Origin: Bacillota bacterium
GTDB lineage: Bacteria; Bacillota; Sulfobacillia; Sulfobacillales; Sulfobacillaceae
Assembly (NCBI GenBank): GCA_021797825.1
Contig: JAJZZA010000028.1
Span: 1-40,747 of the forward strand
DNA: 40,747 bases
Direction of reading: 5' to 3'
A program made the translations under genes and the position numbers. Below the pieces are notes generated by a model. The model was not told where the DNA came from, ran no database searches, and saw only the letters and a program-made list of their open reading frames with translations. The first letter of the stretch is position 1; the number at the start of each line of letters is the position of its first letter. Below, piece after piece: positions 40,657 through 40,747 of the stretch.

Positions 40657-40747
40657 TCACGCCGCGATGCGCCTTTGGACTGGCACGAGTTGGGCGCAGG
40701 GGTGTTGTGCCCAAAGGCTATCCCAGCGTTGGGAGCGGTGCAAGGCG

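Noticed and set aside
1-40747. tRNA or rRNA genes
   Set aside because: I saw no cloverleaf with a GGTTCGANTCC-type T arm and no rRNA-like stretch on either strand, although a manual scan is not exhaustive.

Overview
The window looks like part of the chromosome of a Gram-positive, fairly GC-rich bacterium, most likely a Firmicute (a Sulfobacillus- or Alicyclobacillus-like organism is my guess). The reasons are strong AGGAGG-type ribosome binding sites before nearly every gene, many GTG and TTG starts, sigma-A-like promoters, and solute-binding proteins made as lipoproteins. The species cannot be fixed from the sequence alone. Apart from remnants of mobile DNA near the right end, the content is sugar and polyol catabolism plus cofactor synthesis.

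Left part (345-17891, minus strand): a long sugar-uptake and catabolism cluster. In transcription order it holds a ROK repressor, an Opp/Dpp-type ABC transporter (lipoprotein, two permeases, two ATPases), a GH38 alpha-mannosidase, two tandem deoxyhypusine-synthase-like proteins of unknown function, a complete PfkB kinase, the 3' remnant of a second PfkB kinase, a HAD phosphatase, a ROK sugar kinase, a GmhA-like SIS isomerase and a free-standing LarC C-terminal domain. The isomerase, kinase and phosphatase recall the first steps of ADP-heptose synthesis, but no nucleotidyltransferase is present, so this is probably a catabolic route that I cannot name. Base composition changes sharply inside the cluster: sampled lines between about 3.9 and 16 kb have 47-48% GC, flanking lines 65-67%. 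The left edge falls exactly where the second pfkB lost its 5' end, which suggests that a foreign block was spliced into an older operon.

Middle (18105-20876, plus strand): larE-larC-larB, the complete set for the nickel-pincer (NPN) cofactor of lactate racemase, with no larA in the window. From 20877 to 22283 there is no gene, but there is a minus-strand terminator and a structured hairpin element.

Right-middle (22284-36271): a myo-inositol region. On the minus strand, reading from the promoter, it has an IolG-like dehydrogenase, a sugar ABC transporter (binding protein, permease, ATPase), a second IolG-like dehydrogenase, a gene-free gap of 679 bp, then iolE, iolB, a Cgl0159-type aldolase, iolC, iolD and iolA. 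A divergent LacI-family regulator lies at 35255-36271, and the shared intergenic region holds promoters and palindromes. Together these genes cover import of inositol and its conversion to a C3 phosphate and acetyl-CoA. The aldolase probably replaces IolJ.

Right end (36272-40747): decayed mobile DNA and small accessory genes. It contains a second copy of the structured hairpin element (same architecture, compensatory changes), an inactivated IS110 transposase fragment, a soluble signal-peptidase-like protein that lacks both catalytic residues, and an MFS transporter gene cut short near the window edge. The MFS gene follows a good promoter, a 21-codon leader ORF with Arg-x-Arg motifs, and an intrinsic terminator whose stem contains its ribosome binding site. 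This has the layout of a drug-inducible attenuator.
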